From positions 4,030,001 through 4,094,000 of the forward strand of contig NC_071329.1 of assembly GCF_010183535.1 (NCBI RefSeq): DNA of 64,000 nucleotides. Direction: 5' to 3'. The translations under genes were made by a program, and so were the position numbers. The DNA comes from Caenorhabditis remanei (lineage: Eukaryota > Nematoda > Chromadorea > Rhabditida > Rhabditidae). The notes beneath the pieces are model-generated. The model was given only the letters and a program-made list of their open reading frames with translations. It did not search any database and was not told where the DNA came from. Each line of letters starts with the position of its first letter. Position 1 is the first letter of the stretch. Shown here piece by piece: positions 22,725 through 36,200 of the stretch.

Positions 22725-24240
22725 AGACACCTGGCGCCTACCGTAAAGGTGCAACGGTACGGCCAGTAGCTCTCTTCAACTGTCTATAACTTTAGACGGA
22801 AAACACGCACAAAAAAGTTTTCAACTACAATAATGTTGCCCTATAATGAGCATTTTTGAACAACATGGTCTTTAAAAATTGACGTCCTAAATTAGCCATT
22901 AATAAATTTTATAACATTGTTAGGGTTATCAATAAAAAGGTTTTTAATGAAAATTCACTTTTTTTAAAAGGTTTTCACAACAGGGTTCAAATGGTCAAAA
23001 CGTTTGTTGCTGTCTGTCTGTATGTTTGTATGCTTGTCCAGATGTCCACATTTAACACCGCTTGACAAAAGTTGCATTCACACTTTGTAAAAGCGTTAGA
23101 AGCAGACTTGTACAAAATTTCAGAATTCAGTTTTGTTTTTTGAAAATTTTGGAGCTGTTTGACTAAAATGGCCTAACTTTACAGTTTATTGGGTTTTGGT
23201 CAAAATTTATTTTTGATTCCTCAGAATATAAACATTTTCAATGAAAAATTTGGTAAATTTTATTTTTATTTAGTAAATTTGTAAAATTAGCAATCGCGCT
23301 CTATTGTGAAATGAAAAATCCTTTCGTTTTTTTTAAAATTTGAGTTCTAATACCCTATTGTATGTCTGTTCTAATAATCTAAAATCCAAAATGTTCACTT
23401 AAAATTTATGAAAATGCGCTCTTACGTTCTGGCGCGAAATTCAAATTTTTAGTGAAATTCCTCGAATGTTCATTAGAGCGCAGTTGCCACACTCCCACCT
23501 CCTGTTAGTGATTAGTTAACGGACAAAACATTCGGTAAGCATCATCAGGGTTAAGCAACTTATATGAGCATTGTCAGTAGAGCGCACTTGCAACATGCCA
23601 GCCTTTTAAATTATCCATTCGTTGCATGTTAAAGACGGACAATGAGAAAACTAAGAAGCATTTTATAATACAAAAGGAAAATTGAAAAGACAAATAAAAT
23701 TTTTTTAAGGAAAAAAATTGTGAGAAAAAATTTTCAAAACTTTTTTGAAAACTTTTTTCTCACCAATTAAATAATTAAAACATAATTAAGGTATTAATGA
23801 AAAAAACTAACTAAACCTTATAGAGATCATAGACATTATAAAAGGAGATCAAAGGGAATGTTGTAAGTTTGGGAACCGGGGGGAAAACTCTAAGTGCATA
23901 CTGTACTAGGGTTACTGTAGTCTGCTCGGTTACTGTAGTTGACTAGATATGATATAACAAAAGACTAGATTAGTTCATAGATGGGAATGAAAATTTTAAA
24001 AATTAACAGGGATGAGGGAAAGACAAAGGACAAAAGACAACTGGACACATTTAAGGGATTACTGTAGGTGGGTTACTGTAGACTACTGTAGGGTTACTGT
24101 AGATTACTGTAATAGAATTATAAAATTAAATTAAAAATTAAAGGATATGAAACTAAGTAAAGTGACAGACATGCTAAGATGGTTAGTGCATTTGTATAAT
24201 AAATTTTCGAAATTTTTTTTTTCAAATTTTGCGCCAAGCC
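22725..24240. other. repeat-rich spacer downstream of rootletin
   Basis: No gene recognised. It contains several GAGCGCA/GCGCTCTA words (near 23290, 23405, 23475 and 23580) and a cluster of GGTTACTGTAG words at 23900-24115. Low-complexity A/T runs fill the rest. Confidence 0.5.
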
Positions 24241-27200
24241 TCATACCCTAAAGGCAGACGTGTGTTGTACGGTACGCCGTCCTCCGGTGGGTCCCGTCGC
24301 GACGACACCCTTCGCACGTTTACGACGTTCCGCTTCAAGTTGCTCGCGGAGCAGCTGGATTTGGGACTCGAGAAGTTTCCGCTTGTGCGAGTAGTTGGCG
24401 TCTTTTTGGTCGAGCATTGCTTGCAGCTGAAAAATGGTGGGTTGGATGACATTTTGGTGGAGAATAGTGTGCATTTTCGGGATCAGCAGGGTGGAATTAC
24501 CCTATAGACTCATTTCTAGAAATTTTGGGTTACTGTAGTTTCATTTCTGTGCAAACACCCAAAAACCGCGTCGATGCACCATATCTTACGACAAAATGCA
24601 GATATAGGTGAAAATACCCAAGGAATCCGATTTTCCTATTCATTTTTCTCAAAAACGCACTTGTCTCTTCTCCTCAATCAACGCCGCAATTCTGGCCTCC
24701 AACAGCGAGTGCTCTTTCGCCAATTTCGACACCGATCGATTTCCGGCGTCTCGTTCCAAATTCTGGATTTGAGCTTGAAGTTGAGCACAATTTCTGTATA
24801 ATTGTTGGTTTTCTCGTTCCATTGAGGCGAGCGATTTGTCGATGGCACGTCGTTCGTTCATGGTCTCACGCACCGCTTTCTCGGTTTTTCCCTTTCTTCT
24901 TCCAGCTGAAATATCAATAGGATAAGTGTGAAAAAACCATGTCTGGGTTATACTTAGTAGAGAATAGTGTGCATTTTCGGAATCAGCAAGTGAAATTACC
25001 CCAGAGGCGCATTTTTAGGGATTTTTGGGTTACTGTAGTTCGGATTCTGTGCAAACACCGCAGTGATGCACCGTACATTACGACGAAAAGCAGAATTTTC
25101 CAAAAAGGTTAACTTGGCCGGAGAACTCGATTCTCTGGTCAGAATTTGACATAAACCCTAGAAAGTATGGTTTTCGAGGTTTTTAACTTGAAAAATTGGC
25201 CCAAATAGGTTTTTCATCCGGAATTTCAAAATTTCTTGTTATTTTCGGAACAGCGTCACAAATAACATTGGTTCAATTTTTCTAGTCTCGAATACTGTTT
25301 TTAAACATTTTTGGGTTACTGTAGTTTCATTTCCGTGTGAACACCGCAACCGATGCACCATATCTCACGACATTTTGCGGAAATTGCAAAAACCGGGAAA
25401 ATTTTCGTTTTATACTTCAGAAATCTTGGAAAATCTCATCGTTTTCAAAATTAGCGTCTATAACCTATTTACGCGTGAACACTGCAACCGATGCACCATA
25501 TCTCACGACAAAATGCAGAAAACGAGAGCATAGCGAGGCGTAAAGTTTGCAACGAACAGATTTGAATGTTTTTCAAGTCGCGTTGCGTGCGCGTCGCGGT
25601 TTACAAAATAAACGTCGTGATAACCGTTGTGCGACGGAGCACGTTTCCGCGACCTTACGCCTCGTCATGCTGTGAAAAAACCGCAAAAATTGGTGAGAAC
25701 CAAAGTTACAGTAAGGGTTACTGTAGTTTCATAATTGTGCAAACACCAGACTCACCGCATCAACATGTCTCTTCAACGCACTGATCTCCCTCTCCAACCT
25801 GACACGTATCCCCTCAATCTCCTTCTTCTCCGTGTCACTCCTCAAGCTCCGCCTCTTCAAATCCTCAATTTCCGCCGTCTGCACGAGTTTCTCCTTCCTC
25901 AACACTTTAAGCTCCGCCCTCATCTCTGCTTCCAACCGTTTCCATTCCTCTTCAAACTTCTTCAAAGCAGAGACAGTGTTCTGCATGACAACAAGTTTTC
26001 CGGAGAGCTCCTCGTTCTTCCTCTCGAAATCCACAGATCTCAAATTGATCCCATTCGTCCGATTGAGTTGTTCCCTCATCTCCACTCTCAACCGATCACA
26101 TTCCTTAGTTAATGCAGTGTTCCGTGTGCTCATCTCATGATGTGACTCCTCCCACCGCCGTTGCTCTTGCACCGCCCGTTCCTGCTCCTCCACAGTCTTC
26201 TTCGCCGTACTCACCGCAGATTTCCAATTGCGCTCCGAGGCTCTCAGCTCCTCGAGCATCCCTCTATTCTTATCATTAAGCCTTCGCTCATCTGTGATCT
26301 CTCTCATCAACTGCTCTCTTTCCTTCTCCAATTGCTCCAACTTCCGGAATAGATTCTCATTCTCTGCCAGTGTCCTCCGATGCTTTCCAACTGCTGCTTC
26401 CCGTTCCCGGTTTGCTCTGTCGAGTTGCTCCTCGAGATCCCGATGCCTTGAATCCTGCACACCAACCATCCCAGTCGCCTTCTCTTTTCCCTCGATTGCA
26501 TCATGCAGCTGACTATGCAACACCTCGATTTCCTTCCGGAGATGTGCAAGTTTCGAATCTTTCTCTCGGAGATGGAGCTCTAACGTCGAGATTCTAGCTT
26601 TCATACTTCTCACTTCATGATCTTTGGATCTGGCGGATTCCTCGTTGGTTAGGTACATTTGACGTTGACTCGTCATACGGTTCTCAATTGTGTTGCGTTC
26701 TGGAAATGATGAAGTTGGTTGGTGGAGAAAACTTGAAAACAGATTCAGAATTCTCATAATTTCAGTTTATCAGCTATACTACAATGCACGGCACCCTATC
26801 ACTCTAGAATCTACTATTAATGGGTCAGCACGACGGGGAATACGTCAGAAGTCTACTGTGCGCAATACGCAATAAAAATGTATTGAAAATATGTTCAAAA
26901 CTTTTTCCAGCTACAGTAAGAATTTGCACTGCTGATGCGTCAGTAATCCCTTGGGTAAGATGGTGGTGCCGTGCGATGTTGTAGATTTTTCAATCAGTTT
27001 GGGTGGATCAAAATCTCAATTCTTAAAGTTATCAACATGTTTTTAGAACTGTACCAACATCAAAACAAATCGAGATACACAAACTTCAATTTTGGTGAAT
27101 TTTAGCTACAAATTTGAAACTAATGAATCTCGGCTTGTTTCAATCGTATATCAAATTTGAAAACAGATCCAGAATCCTCACGACGTCAGCTTTTCAGCTA

Positions 27201-30200
27201 TATACATTTCGGCACTGTGATGTTTCGCAACAGCGACATTTCCTAACTCATGTCTGGTTTGCAACCACGCCGCATTTGCATATTTGGGTCAGTTAAAAAT
27301 GTTTAGTTTACCAAACGGCTAGGTTAAACAATTGTTAGTTTTATGGTTGCGAAACGTCGTAGTTGCAAAATGTCGCAAAGCCTTTGTATCGCAATTTCCT
27401 TCTAGCTTATGAGTTTTTTGATAAAGAAAACCCGTAAAAATGCAATAATTGGAAAGCCTAGGTTCTAAGGATTCTGTATCTGGTTTCCAAAGTATTCTAA
27501 CTTCAAAATGAACCTAGATACACTGTTTTCAATTTTCAAAGTAACGTATCTCGCGTCAAATCTATCCAAATCAAAATTTGAAAACAGATTTAGAATCCTC
27601 ACGACTTGAACTTTCCAAGCGTCTTAACTTACCTTCCGTAATATGCACCAACTGTCTCTCCACTCTCTCAATAACCATCTGCCTATCCGCTAACTTCTCA
27701 TTCCTCTGTCTCAACTCATCCTTCGCCTTCTCGAGAGCATCCAACAACTCTGCATTATCCGCTTCCAACTGTTCAATGCGCTCCTTCAAAAATCTCAAAG
27801 TCACTCCAACCGACGAGCTGACATCCATTGAATCAACCGCCCGTTGCATGTTCTGAGAGCTATCCGCAAATCTGACAGACGGCGATCTTCTGAACGGCAC
27901 GTCTTCCGAATTCTCGTTGAGACCGATGCTCGACGCGGCACGTGGAATATCCACGTAGATTGAACGGTTTTGGCGGGAGTTTGAAGGGATCGCTGAAAAC
28001 GGAAACGCTCTGTCTGTGTGTCTGTGTGTCCACTCACGATTCTGAAGAGATTCCACAGCGGATCGTTGAAGATTCGCCAGCTTCGACTGGATTTCCTCAT
28101 ATCGTTTTTGGCTGTCTTTCAGACGGCTATCCGCGTCTTTGGCCTTCAATTCCTGTCGTTCCAGTTTTAGGCTGAAAATGTTTTGGATTACGGTATTTCT
28201 GAAAGTTTTAAAACTCACGTCACTGTCGCCAGCTCACTTCTCAACTTCTGATTATCCAGCTCCCCTTTGCTTGCCTTCTCCTCTGCACTTCGATACTTTT
28301 CCAGAATATCACTGATAGCGGATTTACTGGTCTCTCGTTTCACCTCAAAGGCAGCCTTCACTGTGGCCAAGTCGTTGAAGAGCCGCTGGTTTTCCTCTTG
28401 TAAGGCTTTTCGCACTTTTTCGAGGTCGGTCAGCTGGAAAATGAGGTATAGTGCTATAGGATTATGAAATGATGCTGAAATAATGCTGAAACAGAAAAAC
28501 AAAAAAGTTTTGAGGGATGTGGAATCGAACTCGGGAGTGATTGGGTGTGGGGCAAAAGCGCAGCCGATTGCGTGAGACTTTGTCTTTCTCCCTCTCTCCA
28601 TCTACTCTCTGTCTCCATGTCTCCGATAGCGCAACTGGTAACACGAATGACCACTAATCTCACGACCAGGGCTCAACCCCCATCACCTCTCATTTTCTTT
28701 TTCTTTCTTTTTTATGGTAACTACTCACCCTAAACTGCTCGTTCTGTGCCTGCTTCAACATGCTTTGCGCATCGTGCTCCATCTTCCTCAACAAGTCGCC
28801 AGAAACCTCATTCTTCGCCACTTTATCCATCAACTGAATCTCCAGTGACTTCACCTTATTCGTCAACGCCGTCACATTCTGCTCCAACTCGTTCTTCTTC
28901 TCCTCCAAATTCACATTCTTCATTCGGATACTGTGCACAACTTTGTTCGCTTCACGGAGCTGATCCGCGAGCTCTTGAATCTTCCGTCTCTCCTCATTCC
29001 ACTTCTCACTCAATCCCTCTTTACCATTCTTCAACTCAGAGTTTTGTTTCAACATCACTGCCACGTCATCCTTATACTTCTCAAGCTCCGCCTCCGTCGC
29101 CTCCAACTTGGAGATCAATTCCATTGTGTTAGCCTCCAAGGCACTAATCGAGCTATCTCTCTCCACGATTCCCGACGTTAACTTTTCCACGTCAGTCTCC
29201 AAAACTGAAATCCTTCTGACCTGCTGATCAATGGCCGTGGCATGCTTAGTCATCTGAAGCATCGCTTCCTCCTTCTGTTCCATCAACTTCATCTTCTCCT
29301 CATGCAACGTCTTCACCTCTTTCTTCCTATCCTCCTCCTTCTCCTCATCCTGCAGTTCCAACTTCCGAAGTTTCTCTTCCAAGTCTCTTGATTTTTCTAG
29401 GCCATCTTCGATATCCCGTTTGTGAACGATCTCCTTGTCTTCCTTATCTTTCAGGGAGTCTTCTAGTTTCATGATTTGTTCCTGAAGTTCGGTGATCGCC
29501 TCGTTTTTGGAAGATTCGATCTGGAACAATATTCGTAAGGATTGTGAAGCGTTGCGTGTCGCATCTACCAGAATCCGAGCGTTTCAAGATATCTCGGTTG
29601 CGTCGCGTCATTTGGACTATGCGTCGCGTGTTCGTGTCAAAAATTTATGGTCGAAAATTTACATAAATTGCCCGCATAAGTTTTTTAAGACACCTGGCGC
29701 GAAATCACTCAATCATGACGTCAACGTCATAAAGCTTTTCGTCCAATAAGCCGCGACGCATCCGAAAGCATGAAAGCGTTCTCTGAGTCGTCGGGAGCAT
29801 CGCGAGCATTCATGACACCTGACGGATCCAAAATCATTAGACCTTTTTCAGTTTCGTCGGAAGCGCATGCTTCACTTATCTTCATAATTGTCTGTAAGCC
29901 GCGACGTGCCTCGTTCCTCCTTCTTAAGAACGTTTTCTATATCGTCAGACGCGTCGCGTGCCTAGAGCGCATACGTCGCCTTATCTACTTTCAAATCGTC
30001 AGAGACTAGCTGAACGCTATCAGGGTTGAGCTGAATTCCGCCTCCCCCGGAAAATTTTCCATTCCGCTTTCCGCCTTCCACCATTTCAAAAACCTCATTC
30101 CGCTCAATTCCGGCGTTTATGGCGCGTCGCCGCTATGATCAACCCCAAAATCATTTCCACCTACCCTACTCCTCTCACTACTCCACTCCTGTCGATCTCC

Positions 30201-33200
30201 CTCATTCTGCTCGTTCATCTTCTCCAACTCCTTCTTCATCTTCTCCTTCAACCGTTCCACTTCCTCTTCCGTATGCAAATGATCCAACTTCAACTGATCG
30301 TGCTCCTCCATCAACATCTCATGAATCTTCGTCAACTCATTCAACCTGGATTCACATTCCTTTCCAAATCTCTCAACACCTTGTCTATCCTTCTCCACCA
30401 ATTGTAGTTTAGCCTCATACTCCTCTTTGATCTCCTCCTCGTTCTTCTTCTCCATCTCCTCCATCCTCGCCAATTCCTCTTTCCGCTCCTTCTCCGACTT
30501 GCTCAACTGCTCCTTCAGAGATCCAATCTCCTCATTTAGCCCATCCACCGTTACTCCCTTCTGCTTCAGTTCATTCGTCAACTTATCAAAATTCACTCTC
30601 AAATCATCAAGTAGTCCTCGAAGCTCCGCCTCCTCACGTTCCTTATCCACACCTCGCTTCCTCAACTCGTCCAACTCGTTCTTCAACACTTCACACTTTT
30701 CCTGCCACGACGCGGAGTCTTCTGCCAACGCATCATTCTTCCTGACTGCATCATCAAACTTCTCATTAGCCTCCGAGATCTGGCGTGTTCTCTCGTTAAG
30801 CTGCTCGTGAAGCCGAGAGAGTTCTCCTTTTAGAATCTCAATCTCCCCATTTGCCTCTTCATACGTGGCAGTCAACTGATGGCTGGAAGTCCTCACATTC
30901 TGAATATGCACCTCCTTCTCTTGAATCGATGCCTGCAGATTCCGAATCTCCTCATTCTTAGATTCCAACTCGTTATTCAACCCCTCCAACTGCTCAGCCA
31001 ACGTCGACATTTCATTCTTACTCTCCAGGAATTGCTCCTCACTCAACTTCCCCTCTCCCTCCATAGCAGTTATCGTCGCCTGACATTCAGCCAGCTCTCT
31101 TCTAAGCTCCGCCTCCTTCTCCTGCATCTCATCAAGCTTCGTCCGACACTCTGAAATCTCTAGATCCCTCTGATCAGCTTGTGCTCTTTCTGAATCCAAT
31201 TTCTTCCGAAGCTCATCCCGTTCCGTCTCTACCATATCCAATCGGAGGGTTTTGTCGTCGAGGTCCGTCTTCATCGCAGCGACGTCTCCTTTCAGATTAC
31301 GTTGAGTTTCTCGGAGCTCGTCACTCTCTTTCCGGAACTTTTCACGTTCCGCTCTGTCTTTTTCGAAACGAGATTTCTCCTCGGTTTCGCGGGCTCGGAG
31401 GATTTCATCATGGGTGTCTTCGCGTTCCTAGAATACATAATTATAGGTATTTTTGATTCATAGGGAGTCAAACATTGCGCCGACACGGACCAGCGCGTAA
31501 CTCGCTTCAAACTCAATATTATGAGCTGAAAAACATATACCAAAATGTAGATCTCAGTAAGTTCTATGTCTGTGACCTACTACGGGCCAAATGGTTAATT
31601 GTTCATATGCTGCGGGTAGGCACTTTTTCCGGGCCCGTTTCATATCAGAGAGATAGAACTCGCTGAAATCTACGTTTTAGTATAATTTTCGTATTATAAA
31701 ACTCAGTTTAAAGTTATGCGTCGGCCAGGACATTTAGAAACCACACGTTTCGAAACTATGACATTTCGACAAGCGGTCTTATTCTTGAGTATGTTTCCAC
31801 GTTTAGTTTTGAAATGTCATAGTTCTGAAAGGTCTCGGTTTTGAAATTCCTGACTTCACAGGAACTAACACAACGTATGAAATGTAAGAATATGGTGATA
31901 CCGCGTCAGTCATCTCTATTATCGGTTCACAAACCCTTGCCGGGAGTATTAAAGGCGCATGGAATTTGGTCGGATGGGTCTCGAAGTGGAAATGGGTGAA
32001 GCACCGTATTTTACTACGGTTTTTTATGTTTTTAAATGCGCGTATCACCAGAACAGATTCCATGCACCTTTAACACTCATCGGCAAGGGTTCGGGGACCG
32101 ATGAGACCTACACCACACTAATGACTTGTTGTCAGGGAGAGCTCGAACAAAAAGTGATCAATTACCCAAAAATGTAGACCTACACGTGTCTTATAAGCTT
32201 AAAGGAGGATAGTGAAATCTTTTTTTCATTTCAGATTATAAAACTTCGAACAATTCTAAGGATTTTCTAAAGGTTCACAATCTGTAATGAAAAAAAACTA
32301 TGACTTCAGTCCTCATTTACCTACAAATATTCCTTTAAACCCCCACCCACCTTCAACTCCTCCCTATGCCTGATCATCAACTCCTCAATGAAAGTCTTAT
32401 GCTGTCGATGTGCCTCATTCAACGAGTTCTGAACGGACGTCGTCAATTTCTCCTGACTCTCTCGTTGCTCCTCGAGATTCCGTATCTTTTCAGAAGCCTT
32501 CCTCAAATCATCCTCTAATTTCTTCAAGTCATGCTCTCTCTGCGAATAGACACTCGATCGTTTTCTCTCTGCTTCCCGGTCATCTTTCCTTCGTTTCTCT
32601 TCCTTCTCCAGATCCTTCTTCGCACGGTCTCTTTCTTTTTCCGCTTGTCTCGCTGCTTCCCGGGATTCGTCGATTTCTCCGTTTTTGTTGGTAAGGAGTT
32701 TACGCATTTTACGTGCCACATCCATTGGTGTGTCTTCTGCAAATGTTTTGGTAAGAAGTGGAAAGTGGTGCGGAGCTAGATATAGAAGTCTCACTAGATC
32801 TATGTTGTGAATTCTAGAAAACAAACTCTAACATTTAGTATATGCGCTCCAATGCTAAAATTCCATTTTTTGCAAAAAAAGGTCTAAAATTCTACTGAGC
32901 ATTTTACAAACGCGTTCTGATGGCGTCAGAGCATTTTTACACATGTCACGTCATATAACGCGTTCTCCGCATTTTTTTCATTTTGAGCACCTACCGTACT
33001 ACCGTACCTGCGAGCTGGGAGCCAATAATGTGGATATGGGTTACTAGAGACCCATAGTACATGTTTATATTAAAATCTGTCCCTAGGGCACAAGTTGCTC
33101 GTGTCTTACTGAGAACGCGTGATATCACATCATCTACAGTAACTTTAGCTACAGTAATCATTAATTGAAACCTAATTATGTTCAACCGAGATACACGGCG

Positions 33201-36200
33201 GAAACCATGGTTACACTAAAAATAAGTTATTTATAAGTTCGACCGCCCAATTCTTGTTAAATACGGATTTCGCAAAAAAATTGTCGACTACAGAATGAAG
33301 ATCCAAATTTGTTGTATAAAACATGCCTAAAAATTAAAGCGTTTGAAAAACAATTTGGCCATGTCAAAATTATATCTTTCGTTGGGTCTAACAGACCTCG
33401 AAATTGTAGGTCACGCTGTGGCGTCCGGTATTTTCAAAAATGTCCAATTTTTGAGTATGTTATAAAACAAGTCTGGATCTTCATTTTCGTAGAGGACAAC
33501 TTTTTGATAACTCTAAACACTGAAGAGATATGAGACATCGAGAAACGCCGAGAAGGAAGAGCGTCTGACTGTCTGCGTCCCCCTATTGCTTGTGTGCATT
33601 AAAAGCGGTTTATCTCAATAATGGTTAGAGTTACTTACAAATTTTAAACTATAAAAATGATAAGCGTGACATTTTACACATTTTTGTAGTTGACAACTTT
33701 TTGATACCACTTAACCCTACAAAGTTATAACCGTTTGATATTAAGCTCATCCCGGAGAGATACATGGCAAAGAGCCTAACTCCAAAAACCGAAACCTTGA
33801 AATGGACTATAGCATAGTCTCCTGTTTTTTTTTTGGATATCTTTTACCACACTCTAAACGTCTAGAAAAGTAAAAACTCTATATAAATATAAAAAATTCT
33901 AGAACCGAAAAAAACCAAAAAAGAAAATAAAAAACAAACTATAAAGTGCAATCGACGTCTCAACGACACCACCACTATTTCTAGAGGGACTCTGACTTTG
34001 TCCTCTTCCTCCAGCCATTTCATTCGCCATCTTCGAAAGTGATTCAAGTGTATCCTGAAGTTCGTCGTTGTGCTCCCGCAACTTCCGACACTCATCCTCT
34101 TTTCTCTTCAAATCACGCTGACGCTCGTTTGATTTTTCTTCCGCCTAGAACAACATAATTGGGAGAAATGAAATATGACAGGGGTTATTACTCACCTTCA
34201 TATAATTCTCGGTGACAGCATTCAGCTGGCGCAACGTCTCGTCCAGCACATCGTCCTTTTCTCGCTTCATCTGGTCTTTTAGGTCTTGGTGCTGAAAAAT
34301 TTGGATTAAGCTTGTTGTGAGCTTTCAGAAAAGTATAATCATGCCTAGGATCCGTGCAAGTTGGGTCTCACCACGAAAATCGGGTTACTGTAGTTTTCGT
34401 GCTGAGACCCAATTTGCTTCAAACCTAAGCGTGATTATACTCATTCGAACCGTCTTGTCACGGTAAATATGAATATAAACACGAATACAAGTAAAGATCA
34501 AAGTTTGAGAAATTTCAAGATTTTTTCCCAAATGTCTAGTTTTGTTATCAGATCCGAATTCAGCTCGCCGACAGCTTTCAGAAAAGTATAATCATGCCTA
34601 GGTTCTATGCAAGTTGGGTATCGCCACGATAACTACCGTAACCCGACCGGAGACTACTGTAGTTTTCGTGGCGAGACCCAACCGGAATTTGTCAAAAAAT
34701 GAGCAACTGAAAAAAGAAGTAAACGAAAATTGCGGTACATCATCAAACTGATGTAAAATGACATGTTGAGATTTTCAGAGAATCCGGTTCGTTAAAAACC
34801 TAAAATCTAGAAGCTACAATTACATCCTCTTGAGTGATTTACGACAGTCAGAATTCCGGTTTCGAAAAATTTATTTACTTTTTTACTAAAAAGAACGGAA
34901 CCCGGAAGGAAATCGAGCACTTTAGTAGTAGTCACCACCTCACTTTTTTAAATCCCATTTTTAGTAAAGTGCTCCCCTTCAAAACTGCAAACCTTTTGCT
35001 CGGCGTGTCGAATGGCTTTTCTCATAAGTGTTGCGCACCGCGTGAATTCCGTCAATTGTCGGTCCAAATCGTTGGCGGTCGTAGTGCGTAATTCGTGGAG
35101 CTAAAATATATTGAAATGGAAAGAAAGGGCAAGAATTAGAGATCATATTTCCCGTTTTGTAACTATGGGACACTTTGAAACCAGGACAGTTTAAAACCGA
35201 GACGTCTCATAACTAGAAAAGACTAAACGCGATGCGGCACAGACTTGTTTGATGCACGTGAGAAAGAATGTTCCGGTTTCAAAACGTCCTGGAACGAAAA
35301 CTTGTCAAATTTTGATCCTTCAAGAAAAGGTACCTATTTTTTTACTAAATTTGTTGTGTTGAATTAAAGAAATTTTAGTGTGTGGAACACCTTAGTATAG
35401 TGAAAAGTTTAAAATTTTGGGAAAAATTCAAGTAATTTCAAATTTTTCTTTCTAATTTCAAATTTCGCCGGGAAAAATGCCTATTTCGTCCCACCCCGTG
35501 ACAAGTTTCCCGGAACCAGGTCTGTCTGTTTGTACGTCTGTATATCGTGATGTCCGGATGTCCGCTAACTGTGTAACTTTTTTGGATACAGGAGGCTCTA
35601 TCAAACTTTTCAGAAGAAGATTTAACTTTTCACGGTCTGAAAGTCTGAAAATTTTTTGACACGGTGCCACAAAGCATTTTGAGGTTATGAGACCTATGTT
35701 TGTGAAAAATGGCTAAAAATGAGTCTAAAAAAGATTCCGCTAGTTGCGTGTCCTTTGAAACACGACGTTCTTCACCATAGAAAACGGTGTCAACTAACAA
35801 ATGTTTTTACTAAACCGTAAATATGACTGGAAACCCCAAATCATGAAGGTCCAGATTCTGTTCTGTTTTCAATTTTCAGATATAATCAAATTGAGCTGAG
35901 ATACAATTCGTCGTGTTTCACTCGGTTTAAGTCATATATCTCGGCTCAAGTTAGTCCGATTTGAAATTTGAAAACAGATTCAGAATCCTCACGATTTCAG
36001 CTTTCCAGCCATTTAGATTTCTATCGAACATTTATATTTTTGAGTGAGTTATGTCACACCACCTCCAACACGATGTCAAAAAATGATGAAATAAGAACAA
36101 GGGGAGTCCTCAAAGCGCCCTTTTTTAAACAACTCAAAATGTTGGGGCCTGATACTTTTCAGTCCGTAGATTTCGAATCTGAAATAAAATTTTGCTAAAT

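Noticed and set aside
28746..31154. Long plus-strand open frames such as 28746-29132, 30119-30412 and 30427-30810
   Set aside because: They are mirror frames of the rootletin coiled-coil exons, with Ser/Leu/Pro-rich composition and no splice logic.
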